24,534 nucleotides of DNA from Firmicutes bacterium CAG:582 (GTDB taxonomy: Bacteria; Bacillota_I; Bacilli_A; RF39; UBA660): contig FR884174.1 in the NCBI GenBank assembly GCA_000435515.1, forward strand, positions 1 through 24,534. Reading direction: 5' to 3'. The position numbers and the translations under genes are program-made. The notes under the pieces are model-generated. The model saw only the letters and a list, made by a program, of their open reading frames with translations, made no database searches and was not told where the DNA came from. This document shows, in pieces, positions 24,308 to 24,534 of this stretch (position 1 is its first letter; each line of letters starts with the position of its first letter).

Positions 24308-24534
24308 TGAAAATAATGATTTTGCTATTATCACTTATTCCTACACTTTGTTTTGCAGAAGGTATTGAATATGATTGCAAAAAGAGTGGCAAAGTTCAGG
24401 AATGTATAATGTATGCAACTTCCAATTTTGAAGTTAGTGCAATAGAATATCATTTGAATGGTAATATAAAAAAATTTGAAACTACAAATGATTTTTTAGG
24501 AGATTATGAAAATAACAAAATTCTTTTATACACC
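24304..24534 (+). CDS. Secreted protein, possibly cohesin-like (partial, cut by window end)
   Basis: The frame starts at ATG 24304, overlapping the giant gene by 4 nt (ATGA), and stays open for 77 codons to the window edge. GGAT at 24291-24294 is a fair ribosome site. A clear signal peptide (MMKIMILLLSLIPTLCFAEG) predicts secretion. Two Cys follow (YDCKKSGKVQECIMY). The pattern SAIEYHLNGNIKKFET followed by GDYENNKILLYT resembles the first strands of cohesin-type beta-sandwiches, where a strand pair is followed by W/F-x-G-D and a strand ending in Y-T. Translational coupling to a dockerin protein supports that reading, but the fragment is too short to be sure. Confidence 0.65.
   Translation, partial: MMKIMILLLSLIPTLCFAEGIEYDCKKSGKVQECIMYATSNFEVSAIEYHLNGNIKKFETTNDFLGDYENNKILLYT

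Overview
The window is AT-rich, densely coded DNA that uses the standard bacterial code (TGA is a stop, TGG is Trp). It looks like an uncultured low-GC, single-membrane member of the Firmicutes/Bacillota. Evidence is Gram-positive-style Shine-Dalgarno sites, a sortase with a wall-anchored substrate, a lipobox lipoprotein, a CIRCE heat-shock operator, and a division cluster with a PASTA-bearing penicillin-binding protein. A gut commensal of the Erysipelotrichales/RF39/TANB77 kind would fit, but the taxon is inferred, not shown.

Region 1 (1 to about 4460) is the right end of an integrative conjugative element. It holds a partial ORF, a small acidic protein, a VirD4/TraG coupling ATPase, a SHOCT-like small protein and a large serine recombinase. 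The recombinase frame runs out of the element into host DNA. Directly behind it is the C-terminal part of a division transpeptidase (FtsI/SpoVD type, KTG motif plus PASTA). Its recognisable sequence begins inside the SxN active-site motif, so the element appears to have integrated in the transpeptidase core of this gene, and the 5' part should lie beyond the far end of the element.

Region 2 (5327 to 11170) is an altered division/cell-wall cluster. After the PBP come an HrcA/CIRCE-controlled Hsp20, a small secreted protein, a likely operon of class B sortase, IPKTG-type anchored substrate and lipoprotein, then mraY and ftsW. PBP, MraY and FtsW are the expected cluster order with a surface-protein island placed between them.

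Region 3 (11171 to 13385) holds an HD-domain phosphohydrolase and a UDP-glucose 6-dehydrogenase, each behind a TGTTATAAT extended -10 promoter.

Region 4 (13386 to 24534) is surface and export functions. It contains a TasA-like/DUF6273-like surface protein with a compositionally distinct C-terminal lectin-like segment, a MacB-type ABC exporter pair, a divergent zinc-ribbon membrane protein, and a giant (about 2190 aa) secreted repeat protein ending in a dockerin. The giant gene overlaps by 4 nt a secreted protein cut by the window edge that resembles a cohesin-type beta-sandwich. Intrinsic terminators and sigma-A-type promoters separate most units. No tRNA, rRNA or CRISPR array was seen, and no stretch over 300 bases lacks a gene.
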